64,000 nucleotides of DNA from Planctomycetota bacterium (GTDB lineage: Bacteria > Planctomycetota > Phycisphaerae > UBA1845), in NCBI GenBank assembly GCA_016208685.1, contig JACQXM010000025.1:1-64000 (forward strand), written 5' to 3'. Positions 32,619 through 42,008 of this stretch are shown one piece after another; the first letter of the stretch is position 1; each line of letters starts with the position of its first letter. Under the pieces are notes generated by a model. That model searched no databases. It was not told where the DNA came from and was given only the letters and a program-made list of their open reading frames with translations. The position numbers and the translations under genes were made by a program.

Positions 32619-34088
32619 CTAAAGCAGCTCGCGCAGCTTCCGTTTCACCAGCTTGCCGGTGGGACCCGTAGGGAGGTCCTCGCGGATTTCAATGCGCTTC
32701 GGCACCTTGAACCCGGCCAGCGATTGTTTGGCGAAGGCTCGCAGATCCGCCTCACTGACTCCGACGCCGCGCTGCGGAACAACGAAGGCGACCGGAGCCT
32801 CGCCGCGCAGTTCGTCCGGCACACCGATCACCGCCGCTTGCAGCACGCTCGCATGCGCTTCCAGCACCGCCTCGATCTCCCGGGCGAATACGTTCTCGCC
32901 GCCGATGATGAGCATCTCCTTGGCCCGTCCGGTGATGACCAGGAAGCCGTCGCCGTCCAGATGCCCGATGTCCCCCGTGGAGAACCACCCGTCTGAGTTC
33001 AGCACGGCACGCGTCTCCTCCGGCTTGCGGAAGTAGCCTTTCATCACCCCGGGCCCGCGGACGAGGATTTCGCCGTCGTGGCCCGGTAGCGCGATGTGGC
33101 CGTCAGAGCCCACGATGCGCACCTGGACGTGGCGGATCGGACGGCCCACGGTTCCCTCGCGGAACGCGGACAGGGAACAGGCCGCCACAACCGGGGAGGT
33201 CTCTGTGAGTCCATATCCCTGGTGCAGCCTCAGCCCGAAGCGCTCCAGGAAGCCCAGCCGGATGGTCTCCGGCAGCGGTTCGCCGCCGCTGACCGCCAGG
33301 TAGAGGGAGCGGAACGTGTCGGGGTCCGACGATTTGGTTCGCAGCATCGCGGCGTACATGCTGGGGATGGCCATGATGATGGTGATCCCCTGCTCCCGAA
33401 CCGCCTTCACCACCGCCAGAGGATTGAACCGCGGAATGGCGAAGACGCCGGCGCCCAGAACGATGGGGACCAGCACGTTGGCGGTCAGCCCGAACACGTG
33501 GAACGGCGGGAGGATGTTGAGGAACTTCTGCGCGGGGTCGATGTCGAGGGAGGCGATGGTATCGACGCAGTTGCTGTGCAGGTTATGGAAGGTCAGCTCA
33601 ACGCCCTTGGGTTGGGCGGTGGTGCCGGAAGTATATAGGATGACCGCCGTGGCATGCGGATCGACCGTGGGCCGAGCCGGCCAGGGCCGGAGCATGGCAC
33701 CGAGCGCGCGGCGTTTCAGCGGCAGGTCCTCCAGGAACACGGGCCGCACCGGCAGGCGCGATACCAGCGGCGCGAAGTGTCGGACGGTAAGAACGACCTG
33801 CAAGTCGGCGTCGGCGACGATCCGCGCCAACTCCTCGGCGCTGAGCAGGAAGTTGAGGGGCACTGCGATTCGCGCCGCCCACCACGCCCCCATGACGGCG
33901 GCGGGAAATGCCGTCGAGGCCGGGAGCATGATCCCCACCCGTGGACAATCCCCGTCTTGCAGGACAACGTCGCGCAGCACGCGCGCCAGGAGCGTCAGAC
34001 GTCGGTAGCTGAGCGTGGTTCCAGCGTCGGTCACCGCCGGCCGGTGGGGGAATCGGGCGGCTCCGTCGAGTAGCGCGTCAAGCAACAT
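32619..34088 (-). CDS. AMP-binding acyl-CoA synthetase (long-chain fatty acid type)
   Basis: 489 residues, ATG start. ANL superfamily: the phosphate-binding loop YTSGTTAQPKG is at 152-162, followed by 'LHQGYGLTETSPVVAACS' (motif with the adenylate-contacting Thr-Glu) and 'GWFSTGDIGHLDGDGFLVITGRAKEM' (hinge). 'GPTGKLVKRKL' near the end carries the catalytic Lys. It activates a carboxylic acid to its adenylate and then to a CoA thioester; overall pattern and length suit medium/long-chain fatty acids. The first of two TPR genes lies divergently upstream (starts about 110 bases apart). Confidence 0.88.
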   Translation of the reverse strand: MLLDALLDGAARFPHRPAVTDAGTTLSYRRLTLLARVLRDVVLQDGDCPRVGIMLPASTAFPAAVMGAWWAARIAVPLNFLLSAEELARIVADADLQVVLTVRHFAPLVSRLPVRPVFLEDLPLKRRALGAMLRPWPARPTVDPHATAVILYTSGTTAQPKGVELTFHNLHSNCVDTIASLDIDPAQKFLNILPPFHVFGLTANVLVPIVLGAGVFAIPRFNPLAVVKAVREQGITIIMAIPSMYAAMLRTKSSDPDTFRSLYLAVSGGEPLPETIRLGFLERFGLRLHQGYGLTETSPVVAACSLSAFREGTVGRPIRHVQVRIVGSDGHIALPGHDGEILVRGPGVMKGYFRKPEETRAVLNSDGWFSTGDIGHLDGDGFLVITGRAKEMLIIGGENVFAREIEAVLEAHASVLQAAVIGVPDELRGEAPVAFVVPQRGVGVSEADLRAFAKQSLAGFKVPKRIEIREDLPTGPTGKLVKRKLRELL

Positions 34089-34198
34089 CAGTCGGTACCA
34101 ACCCTCGCCAAGCGCACGCAGGCGTGAGCGTAGGAGCCGTCCGATATCTTGTCCAGCCGTTAGTAAGCCGTTTGAAGCGCCGATCCGATAGAGCCCTT

Positions 34199-35449
34199 AT
34201 GAGACCGGTGCGTTATCGCGCCGGCGACCATCGTACTGACGCTCCTATGCTCCGCCCTGCACCTACCCGCAGCCGACCCTCGCGCCCGGCGGTCGACGGA
34301 CCCACCGTCGTTCGTCTGCTCCAGCAGTACTACTCGGCGGCCGCGGACGTGCGTCGCGGGGTCTGCCTGTTGCGGGCCGGCGCCTATGACCAGGCGTCCC
34401 AGGCGTTTCTCCGTGCCGGCCGGGTGCGGAACGCCGATCGCTCGCTTCCCGCGTATCTTGCCGCGTGCCTGGTGGCCAAGGAGGAGTTTTCCGCGGCGGC
34501 ACAGGAACTGGCGAAGCTCGAGGAGTCGCAGACCACGCAGGTCTCGGCGCGCGTTCGCTTCGCCTATGTCCTTCAGGCGGCAGGACGGCCGCAGGAGGCG
34601 ATCAACCTGCTGCGCAACGCGCTGCGTGCGCGCCCCGAGGCCGCGGAACTGCACTTCCACCTGGGGACGCTGCTGGCGTCGCAGGAGAGTTATGACGAGG
34701 CCGAGCTGCGCTTCACGCAGGCCGTTAACCTTGACCAGGCTCACCCCGACGCCTTCGTCAGTCTGGCGATGTGCTGCGCCGCGCGCGGCGCCGCCGGGGA
34801 GGCACTGACGTACCTTCAGAAAGCGCAGGCCATGCGGCCGCACGATGCCCGGATCGGCCTGCTCCTGGCCCAGGGCGCGCGGTCCATGCGACAACAGGGA
34901 CAGGTTCCCGCGGTCCGCACCGTCATGCCGGTGGAACCGGCGCCGCTTGATCCCCAGGGAATCGCGGAGTTGTCGCGCGTGATCGAAGCCGAGCCGGACT
35001 TCGTCGACGCCTTCCTGTCGCTTCCCCTCGGGGCCGTGGACGAGCAGGTCTTCGCCATGCTGCTGGCGGTGCTGCAACTGGCGCTGGAGCGCCAGCCGGA
35101 ACACGCGGAATTGCACTATCATTGCGGGCGAGTGCTGTCGCGGCTGGGGCGAAGCCGCGAGGCGATCGCCGCCACCGAGCGCGCCGTCACCATCCATCCG
35201 CGGTTCGTTCACGCCCTGATCGAACTGGGCCGCCTCTACCAGCAGACCGACCGGCTCGCGGACGCCACGACGCGGCTGGAACAGGCGGTCGCGGCCGGCG
35301 CCGATTTCGCCGACGTGCACTTCATGCTGGGCAATCTCTACCGCGAGCACCGGGAGATTGCCCGGGCGCGAAGCGCCTACCGCCGCGCGCTGACGCTGAA
35401 CGAGGACTACGAGGAGGCTCGGGTAGCGCTGCAAGCGCTGCCTGCGTAG
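34199..35449 (+). CDS. TPR repeat protein
   Basis: 416 residues from ATG 34199; a GTG at 34124 is a possible longer start. After a Pro/Arg-rich leader of about 35 residues the protein is built from tetratricopeptide repeats, for example 'GAYDQASQAFLRAGRV', 'PEAAELHFHLGTLLASQESYDEAELRFTQAV' and 'EIARARSAYRRALTLNEDYEEA'. No membrane segment or enzyme motif is seen. It probably acts as a protein-protein scaffold, and pairs with the next TPR gene 14 bases downstream. Confidence 0.78.
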   Translation: MRPVRYRAGDHRTDAPMLRPAPTRSRPSRPAVDGPTVVRLLQQYYSAAADVRRGVCLLRAGAYDQASQAFLRAGRVRNADRSLPAYLAACLVAKEEFSAAAQELAKLEESQTTQVSARVRFAYVLQAAGRPQEAINLLRNALRARPEAAELHFHLGTLLASQESYDEAELRFTQAVNLDQAHPDAFVSLAMCCAARGAAGEALTYLQKAQAMRPHDARIGLLLAQGARSMRQQGQVPAVRTVMPVEPAPLDPQGIAELSRVIEAEPDFVDAFLSLPLGAVDEQVFAMLLAVLQLALERQPEHAELHYHCGRVLSRLGRSREAIAATERAVTIHPRFVHALIELGRLYQQTDRLADATTRLEQAVAAGADFADVHFMLGNLYREHREIARARSAYRRALTLNEDYEEARVALQALPA

Positions 35450-35463
35450 GGCGCCGGGGGGTT

Positions 35464-37173
35464 ATGTCCTATCTGCTGGAAATACTGGGACGGGGACTGC
35501 TCGCGGAGCTCGCCGCCGCCTTCCGCGACCTGTTGCACGTTGACGGCCGCTTCGGCAGCGCGGAACTGCGAGCCCAGGTAACTGCGAATCCCGAAGCCGC
35601 GCCGCCGCGCTGTCGTCTGGCCATCCGTCTGCTCGCGGATCGCCAGTACGGGGCCGCACGCGAGGAGTTCGCCGCCGCCGTCAAGCTGGACCCTGCGGAG
35701 CGCACGGCCCGCATCGGTCTGGCTTGCACCCTGGACGAACTGGGCCTGACGCGCGGCGCCGTGGAACAGTTGCAGGCCGCCCTGGAGCACCGCACCGACG
35801 ACGGGCCGACGTGGTTCGCCCTGGGCTTCTGCCAGGAGAAACTGGGCGAAACCGAGGAGGCTATCGCCGCCTACGAGGCGACGCTGGAGCTTTCGCCGCA
35901 ACTGCGTAACGTCCATGAGCGCCTGGCCGCCATCTACCTCAAGCTCGACAACCCGGAGATGGCCATCACCCACTATGAGCACCTGTGCCATTGCACCCCG
36001 GACGACACCAACGCCGCCCTGATCCTGGCGAATCTCTACGTCCGGGCCGAGCGCTACCCGGAAGCAATCGAGCGTTTCCAGATGGCCCTTACCATCGACC
36101 CCGACAACTGGGAGGCGCAGAACGATTTCGTCACCACCTGCGTGGACGCCGGCCGCTACGAGGAAGCCTTGCGCGTACTTTGCGAGCTCATCGAACAGCG
36201 GCCGGAATGCGCCGATCAGCACCTGCGGCTCGGCGACGTATACCGGGCCATGGGGCGACACGCCGATGCTCTGGCGGCGTACGCCAAGGCCGTGGAGCTC
36301 AACCCCGCCTACCTCGAGGCCACCATCAAGCTGGGCACGATGAACCTGCGGGAGGGAAACTACCCGGAGGCCGCGCAGGCCTTCACGCGCGGCATCGAGA
36401 TCAACGACCGCATCCTCACCGCCTACGTGGGGTTGGGCGTGGCGCAGGCGGCACTCGGCGACAAGGAGGAGGCGCTGGCCAGCTTCGAGATGGCCGCGGG
36501 CATCGAGCCCAACAGTACGCTGCTCTTCTGCGAGACAGCGCGGTTGCAACTGAAAGTGTTTGCCGCGGAGCAGGCGCAGCGACAGCTTTCACCGACGGCG
36601 ATGTCCCTGGCGGCCGCGGAGCCGTCCGTAGAGGACTCGGTCCAGGGAGTCCTGCACCGGCAGGTCCTGAACCTGCGCGCGGCGCTCACCGCACATCCCA
36701 ACCATGCGGACCTGCACTACCGCCTCGGCGTGCTGTTGCGGCAGCTCGGCGATCTGCCGGAGGCGATCCGCAGCTTCCGTGCCGCCACCACGATCAACCC
36801 GCAGTATCTCAAGGCTCTCGTACGTCTGGGGCTGGCGCTGCGCGAGGCGGGAGAGGTGGACGAGGCCGTCGAGGTGTTGCAGCGCGCGCTCCGGATCGAC
36901 CCGGAATCGGTCGAGCTGCATTACCAACTGGGGCTGATGTTCGCGGATCGCGGCCAGTTCGCCGAAGCCCTGGAGCGCTTCGAGCGCGCCGCCGCCCAGC
37001 AGCCCCACAATGCCGACTACGTCGCCAACCTGGCACTGTGCCTCCAGGACATGGGACTGCTCGACCGCGCTGCGGGAACCTGGCAGACGCTCTGCGACTC
37101 CGTGCAGGACACGCCGCAAGGACAGGCGATTCTGCGTGAGATTGGCATCGCCACCACGCCGATGCGGCAGTAG
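35464..37173 (+). CDS. TPR repeat protein, second of a tandem pair
   Basis: 569 residues from ATG 35464, directly after a G-rich ribosome-binding stretch. Almost the whole length is tetratricopeptide repeats ('PTWFALGFCQEKLGETEEAIAAYEATLELSP', 'EAAQAFTRGIEINDRILTAYVGLGVAQAALGDKEEALASFEMAAGIEP'). A break with less clear repeats at about 370-400 separates two arrays. No signal sequence is evident. A similar short sequence to its neighbour suggests duplication within the pair. Role unknown; likely a scaffold. Confidence 0.8.
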   Translation: MSYLLEILGRGLLAELAAAFRDLLHVDGRFGSAELRAQVTANPEAAPPRCRLAIRLLADRQYGAAREEFAAAVKLDPAERTARIGLACTLDELGLTRGAVEQLQAALEHRTDDGPTWFALGFCQEKLGETEEAIAAYEATLELSPQLRNVHERLAAIYLKLDNPEMAITHYEHLCHCTPDDTNAALILANLYVRAERYPEAIERFQMALTIDPDNWEAQNDFVTTCVDAGRYEEALRVLCELIEQRPECADQHLRLGDVYRAMGRHADALAAYAKAVELNPAYLEATIKLGTMNLREGNYPEAAQAFTRGIEINDRILTAYVGLGVAQAALGDKEEALASFEMAAGIEPNSTLLFCETARLQLKVFAAEQAQRQLSPTAMSLAAAEPSVEDSVQGVLHRQVLNLRAALTAHPNHADLHYRLGVLLRQLGDLPEAIRSFRAATTINPQYLKALVRLGLALREAGEVDEAVEVLQRALRIDPESVELHYQLGLMFADRGQFAEALERFERAAAQQPHNADYVANLALCLQDMGLLDRAAGTWQTLCDSVQDTPQGQAILREIGIATTPMRQ

Positions 37174-37241
37174 ACGCAGCCGCCCTCCCCACGCGGCCGC
37201 GGGGGCCGCAACAAAGACAGGCCCACGTAGGGCGCGGCCGC

Positions 37242-37278
37242 GAATGTCGAATGCTGAATTCGGAATGCTGAATGGGCG
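37242..37278 (+). repeat. Short AT-rich tandem repeat (GAATGCTGAAT)
   Basis: Two adjacent copies of CGAATGCTGAATT / CGGAATGCTGAATG in the 273-bp spacer after the TPR pair. The sequence is far more AT-rich than its surroundings. Similar GAATGCTGAATTC strings are common intergenic words in planctomycete DNA as far as I recall. Confidence 0.5.
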
Positions 37279-37446
37279 GTTCGTCGCGGTGCAACGGAGC
37301 CGTCTTCGTGCACAAGAAGGTGCGCGCAGAATGCAAACATCTTCCGCCGTAAGGAACTAACCCAGGACGACGCCACGGCTGACCTGAGACTCGGCATTCG
37401 TTCGGTATACGGCGCCGGCGCGCCGCACTGCCGGCGCGTGCGTGCC

Positions 37447-38400
37447 CTACGGCACGCGCACCTCGAGGGTACGCTGGACCTGCCGCCCCTGCGGGCCTTC
37501 GACGCTCACCGTCGCACGGTAGGTTCCCGGTTTGGCGTAAGCGTGCACGGGCTCGGCGACCGGAGATTCGTCGCCATCGCCGAATTCCCAGCGATAGGCA
37601 CGGGGCGGGCGCGCGGTGTGCAGCCGGAAGCGCCGCTCCAAGGGCTTGTCCGGGGTGGTGCGGGCGGCCTCGATGCGCAGCCACGGCTCTTTGCGGATCA
37701 CCAGTTCAAAAAAGGACGCGGCGTCCTTGCAGTCCGTCCGTCGCGCGGACCCTTCGGCATCGCGGCGCACGTCCACGCCGTGCTCCCGCAGCGTGTCACC
37801 GCAGTGCCGGCCATGCCCGCCGCGGATTCTGTCGTCGATGGCGTAGTGCAGGTAGACCGGCTGATAGGGATCCACGTTCAGCACCGCCTCCGCCAGGTCG
37901 CCTTCCCGCAGCCGCGGGGTCATCACCGCCAGGGCGCGGAACACGTCGGCGTTCCGTAGACCGGTGAAGAGTGCCGGCCCCGCGCCGCCCGCCCAACCAT
38001 ACAGGAAGATGCGGTCATCGGAGATCGAATGGCCGGCGCGGACATGTTGGACCGTCGCTACGATGCGCTGCTCGTCGTCGCGCAGCCGCTCCAGGCGTCC
38101 CGCGGCCGACAGCGAGGCTCCGCCCGGGCTTCGCAGTTGCGGCGCCGCCACCACAAAGCCGCGCGACTCCGCCAGCTCCGTCCAGGCGCGAATCTGCTGC
38201 GTGGGCGAATCCGGGAATCCGCCATGGCAAACCACAATCAACGGCCAGTACTGTTCGCGATCGTAGCTGGCGGGACGATAGAGCCAGTAGCGGTCCCCGA
38301 ACTCCGGCTCCACGACCCGCTGAATCGGCTCCGTCACCTTGGGGTCGAGGAGCTGCGAACAACCGGAAAGCAGCGCGGTGAATGCCACGGCGATTCCCAT
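37447..38400 (-). CDS. Alpha/beta-hydrolase-like lipoprotein with PKD domain, nucleophile missing
   Basis: 317 residues from ATG 38400. Lipobox LLSGC (C14). A hydrolase-type fold follows: 'YWPLIVVCHGGFPDSPTQQIRAWTELAESRGFVVAAPQ' is typical of polyhydroxybutyrate depolymerase/esterase-like proteins. At the nucleophile elbow the expected G-x-S-x-G reads G-W-A-G-G (135-139), so Ser is replaced by Ala137. A PKD-like beta domain closes the protein ('YRWEFGDGDESPVAEPVHAYAKPGTYRATVSV'). It may be a non-catalytic binder. An upstream extension to 38619 overlaps pheT and is not used. It follows pheT on the same strand. Confidence 0.72.
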   Translation of the reverse strand: MGIAVAFTALLSGCSQLLDPKVTEPIQRVVEPEFGDRYWLYRPASYDREQYWPLIVVCHGGFPDSPTQQIRAWTELAESRGFVVAAPQLRSPGGASLSAAGRLERLRDDEQRIVATVQHVRAGHSISDDRIFLYGWAGGAGPALFTGLRNADVFRALAVMTPRLREGDLAEAVLNVDPYQPVYLHYAIDDRIRGGHGRHCGDTLREHGVDVRRDAEGSARRTDCKDAASFFELVIRKEPWLRIEAARTTPDKPLERRFRLHTARPPRAYRWEFGDGDESPVAEPVHAYAKPGTYRATVSVEGPQGRQVQRTLEVRVP

Positions 38401-38548
38401 TGCCGCCGCAGCCGCGGATGGCACATGGCCGCCAGGCAACACGCCGCCGGCGACTGCCCCGGCCCCTGCCGGTCGCGCCCCTACAGCGCTGCGACCGTAA
38501 GCGAGCCGGCGGCACGCCGTGCCGCGGTACGGGATCGCGCCCCGAGAC

Positions 38549-40657
38549 TCAGCGACGGATGGTAAACCCATGGCGCTCCACGTGCTCCTCAAAGGCGCGG
38601 CGGACGGCAAGGGCATCATCCTCGATCAGCGTCCGGGCGTCATCTCCGATCACCACGCGACAGGTCAGGCTGCGCCGATCCGCGGGCACCGCCCCGCCCT
38701 GGTACGCGCCGACATAGCGTACCTCCTTAAGCAGCGGATGCCGGAAGGCCGCCAACTCCCGCACCACCTCCGCGTAGCGCGTCGCCGCGGGAACCAGGAA
38801 GGAAAAATCCAATTCCACGCGCGGGAACGGGGGAATCGGCGCCAGCCTTTCCACGCGCCGTTCCAGCGTGGCGAGTCCATCGAGGCGCAGCTCCGCCCAG
38901 GCGATGGACCAGGCCGCGAGGTGTTCGTCCATCGCTCGACGCAGGGAACCGTCCACAACGCCCACGGTTCCCACCGCGCCGTGCATCGCGGCGCCATCGA
39001 TACGAACCTCGGCGAGGCAGCGCGGGTGCTCCCACGGCCGGTCGGAGGCAGCCGCCGCGGCGCGGAACGTCACGGCGCGGGCGAAGCGGTCCCATGCCCA
39101 TCCCTCCAGGCCGCCCTTGAGCTGCTGAAATAGTTCCTGCTCCTCGCGCTTACCGCGCCGCGCCATGACCAGGCCCAGGTGGCGATACTCGGCGTCCCCG
39201 TCGCCGCTCCTCTCGAACACGCTTCCGAGTTCCAGCAACGAGAACGAGGCGAAGTAGAAGCGGTTGCGCGTCGTCGCCGCCAGTAGCCCGGGCATGAGCC
39301 GCCGGCGTAGGTGTTGCAGTCCCTCGGCCGCGGGGTTCTTCAGCGTCACGCAGCCGCCCGGCGCCGATCCCAACTGCCGCAGCCAGATGGCGTCGTTCCA
39401 CAGATAGCCGTGAACCTCGTGGAAGCCCTCCGTCGCCGTGAAGTACTCGATGGTCCGTTGCTCCAGTTCGTGGAGGGCATGGGGCTCGAAGCGGCGCACC
39501 GTAACCGCGGGCATCGCCGGCGCGATGTTCCCGTAGCCGATGCGCCGCGCGATCTCCTCGATCACGTCCGCCTCGATGGAGACATCGCCCGTGCCGCGAA
39601 ACGACGGCACGCCGACGAGCCAATCGCCGTCGCGCTCGGCGACGGAGAAGCCCAGGGGCTCCAGCAGGGCCGTCGCTTCCGCGACTGAAACCGCGCGGCC
39701 GATGGTCCGCGCGACGTGCCGCGGCTTAACCACCACGGACGGCGCCGCCTTCCGTCTGGGGTAGCAGTCGCTCAGGCGCGTTCGCAACGAAAGGTCCGGG
39801 TACAGCTCGCGCGCCAGTCTGACGAAACGCCGAATGCCGAGGACGGTATTGGCGGGATCCTGAGACTTCTCAAAACGCGCGCTGGCGTCGGTGCGCAGGC
39901 TCAGTCGCGTCGCCGTGCGGCGCACCACCCAGGGGTGGAAGTTCGCGGACTCCAGCAGCAGCGTGTTCGTGCTCGTCGAAACTTCGCTTTCCTGCCCGCC
40001 CATCACCCCCGCCAGGGCGACCGACCGCCCACGGCATTGGATCATGAGCGACTCCCGCGTGAGGCGGCGCTCCACGCCGTCCAGCGTGCGGAAGGGCTCG
40101 CCTTCCCTGGCCCAGTCGACCTCGATGCGGTCAACTCTGGTGGCGTCGAAGGCGTGCATGGGCTGGCCCAGGTCGGCCATCACGTAATTCGTCAGGTCGA
40201 CCAGGGCGCCGATGGGCCGCAGACCCACGGCGCTGAGCCGCGCCTGCATCCACGGCGCCGACACCCGCCAGGGCACGCTGCCGACGATAAGCCCCGTGTA
40301 GCGCGGGCAGGCGTCGCCGTCGGCGATGACGATCGGGACCTCCGGCAGGTCGCCGCGGGCCAGCTCTTCCAGGGGCGCGAGAAAATGCTCGTAGGGCCGA
40401 AGCGGCAAACCGAGGATCGCGGCGACCTCCCGCGCCACGCCGTAATGCCCCCACAAGTCCGGCCGGTTGGTGATGGACTTGTTGTCGATCTCGATCACCC
40501 AGTCGGGGGCGGCGGGATCGCCGTGGACCACGCCCTCCGCGGGGCGAACATCGTCGACCTCGGCGGTGGTGACCGTGAACTGCCCGGCGAGCTCCCGCGG
40601 GTCCAGTCCGGGCGGCAGGTCGACGTAGTCGCGAATCCAATTCAGTGAAACCAGCAT
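38549..40657 (-). CDS. pheT: Phenylalanyl-tRNA synthetase beta subunit
   Basis: 702 residues. With PheS it charges tRNA-Phe. The start 'MLVSLNWIRDYVDLPPGLDPRELAGQFT' passes directly to 'WVIEIDNKSITNRPDLWGHYGVAREVAAILG', so the OB-type tRNA-binding module (about 110 residues) usual in long bacterial PheT is absent. The B3/B4 editing region, B5 ('TRLSLRTDASARFEKSQDP', 'SIEADVIEEIARRIGYGNI') and the C-terminal anticodon-binding domain ('PPFPRVELDFSFLVPAATRYAEVVREL') are present. It follows pheS with a one-base gap. Confidence 0.92.
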   Translation of the reverse strand: MLVSLNWIRDYVDLPPGLDPRELAGQFTVTTAEVDDVRPAEGVVHGDPAAPDWVIEIDNKSITNRPDLWGHYGVAREVAAILGLPLRPYEHFLAPLEELARGDLPEVPIVIADGDACPRYTGLIVGSVPWRVSAPWMQARLSAVGLRPIGALVDLTNYVMADLGQPMHAFDATRVDRIEVDWAREGEPFRTLDGVERRLTRESLMIQCRGRSVALAGVMGGQESEVSTSTNTLLLESANFHPWVVRRTATRLSLRTDASARFEKSQDPANTVLGIRRFVRLARELYPDLSLRTRLSDCYPRRKAAPSVVVKPRHVARTIGRAVSVAEATALLEPLGFSVAERDGDWLVGVPSFRGTGDVSIEADVIEEIARRIGYGNIAPAMPAVTVRRFEPHALHELEQRTIEYFTATEGFHEVHGYLWNDAIWLRQLGSAPGGCVTLKNPAAEGLQHLRRRLMPGLLAATTRNRFYFASFSLLELGSVFERSGDGDAEYRHLGLVMARRGKREEQELFQQLKGGLEGWAWDRFARAVTFRAAAAASDRPWEHPRCLAEVRIDGAAMHGAVGTVGVVDGSLRRAMDEHLAAWSIAWAELRLDGLATLERRVERLAPIPPFPRVELDFSFLVPAATRYAEVVRELAAFRHPLLKEVRYVGAYQGGAVPADRRSLTCRVVIGDDARTLIEDDALAVRRAFEEHVERHGFTIRR

Positions 40658-40658
40658 G

Positions 40659-41744
40659 TCAGTTTTCGGCTCCGCGAAGCAGCGGCCCCCCGAAACGCTC
40701 CGGCGCCACCAGCGCCCGCAGGTCGCCGCTATTGAGCACGCGGATGTCGCGTATGCCGTATTTCATCATCGCCAGGCGCGTCAGACCCAGGCCGAAGGCA
40801 AAGCCGGTGTAGATTTCCGTGTCGATCTTTCCCGCCGCCAGCACGTTGGGGTGCACCATGCCCGCGGGGAGGATCTCCACCCACCCCGACTGCTTACACG
40901 TGGGGCAGCGTTTGCCGCCGCATATCTGACAATTCATATCGATCTCGATGCCCGGCTCGACGAAGGGGAAGTACCCGGGCCGGACGCGCAGCTTCACTTC
41001 CCGGCGCATGACCTCGCGGAGCAGCGTCTGGGCCATGGCGATAAGGTTGGCCAGGGAAATGTCGCGGTCGATCACCAGCCCCTCGACCTGATGAAACGTG
41101 TTCTCGTGTGAGGCGTCGATGGTCTCGTAACGGAAACACCGCCCCGGCGCAATGATCCGCAGCGGGGCGCCGAACTTGATCATGGCGCGATGCTGCACCG
41201 GCGAGGTGTGCGTGCGAAGGACCTTGCCATTGTCCACCCAGAAGGTGTCCTGCATGTCGCGCGCCGGGTGCGTCGGGGGGATGTTGAGGGCATCGAAGTT
41301 GTTGTACTCCTCCTCCATCTCCGGGCCGGCCTCTACGGTGAACCCCAGCCGCTCGAAAGCGCGTTCGATTTCCCACTGCACCGCGGTAACCGGATGTACG
41401 CTTCCCAGGGGGCGGCGGACCCCGGGCAGGGTGGGATCGAGCGCCCCGGCGGCACTGACCTCGGCCTGGCTCGCCGCCGACTCCAGCGTCCGCAGCCGCT
41501 CGTCAATCAGCCCCTTGACCCGCACCTTGGCTTCGTTAACCGTCTTGCCGACCTGGCCGCGCTGCTCCGGCGGGTACTCTTTGACGGAACTGATCAGGGC
41601 GCCGAGCGATCCCTGCTTTCCCAGCACGCGGCTCTCCAGCCCGCGAAGCGCGTCGACCTGCGTGACCTCCGCCAGGTTCCGCCGTACCTCGCATTCGATA
41701 GCGGCGAGTTGCTCGGTGAGTTGTTCCAGAGTGTACGATGGCAC
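40659..41744 (-). CDS. pheS: Phenylalanyl-tRNA synthetase alpha subunit
   Basis: 361 residues from ATG 41744. The N-terminal coiled coil ('LTEQLAAIECEVRRNLAEV') contacts tRNA; the class II catalytic core has motif 2 ('ALRIIAPGRCFRYETIDASHENTFHQVEGLVID') and motif 3 ('YTGFAFGLGLTRLAMMKYGI'). 'RDMQDTFWV' lies in motif 1 surroundings. An inserted CxxC...CxxC-like run (CQICGGKRCPTCKQSGW) may bind a metal. Catalyses phenylalanyl-adenylate formation and transfer in the cytoplasm. First gene of the pheS-pheT pair. Confidence 0.94.
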   Translation of the reverse strand: MPSYTLEQLTEQLAAIECEVRRNLAEVTQVDALRGLESRVLGKQGSLGALISSVKEYPPEQRGQVGKTVNEAKVRVKGLIDERLRTLESAASQAEVSAAGALDPTLPGVRRPLGSVHPVTAVQWEIERAFERLGFTVEAGPEMEEEYNNFDALNIPPTHPARDMQDTFWVDNGKVLRTHTSPVQHRAMIKFGAPLRIIAPGRCFRYETIDASHENTFHQVEGLVIDRDISLANLIAMAQTLLREVMRREVKLRVRPGYFPFVEPGIEIDMNCQICGGKRCPTCKQSGWVEILPAGMVHPNVLAAGKIDTEIYTGFAFGLGLTRLAMMKYGIRDIRVLNSGDLRALVAPERFGGPLLRGAEN

Positions 41745-42008
41745 CTTTTGCGTCCGACGCCCTGCAGATTCCGTCCGCGCTCGGGCTCAAGCTTAGGTAC
41801 ACCGGCGGCGGATCGCAAGCGAACGAGGCGCCCTTGGCGCGTGCATGACCTTGCCGGCGCCGTCCCGCGGCGTGATTCAGTGCGCCGCCGCGCCCATGGT
41901 GCGGCTGGGCGCACGCGGTGGCAACGTTCGCGTCGCGCGGGTAGAATGCGCGCCCGTCGTTGGGTTGTCCGAATCGCGGCAGGAGCTTCGTGAAAAGGGG
42001 GACAAGCC

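Noticed and set aside
34160-35434. 424-codon minus ORF opposite the first TPR gene
   Set aside because: Clear TPR periodicity is on the plus strand; the minus translation is a compositional shadow.
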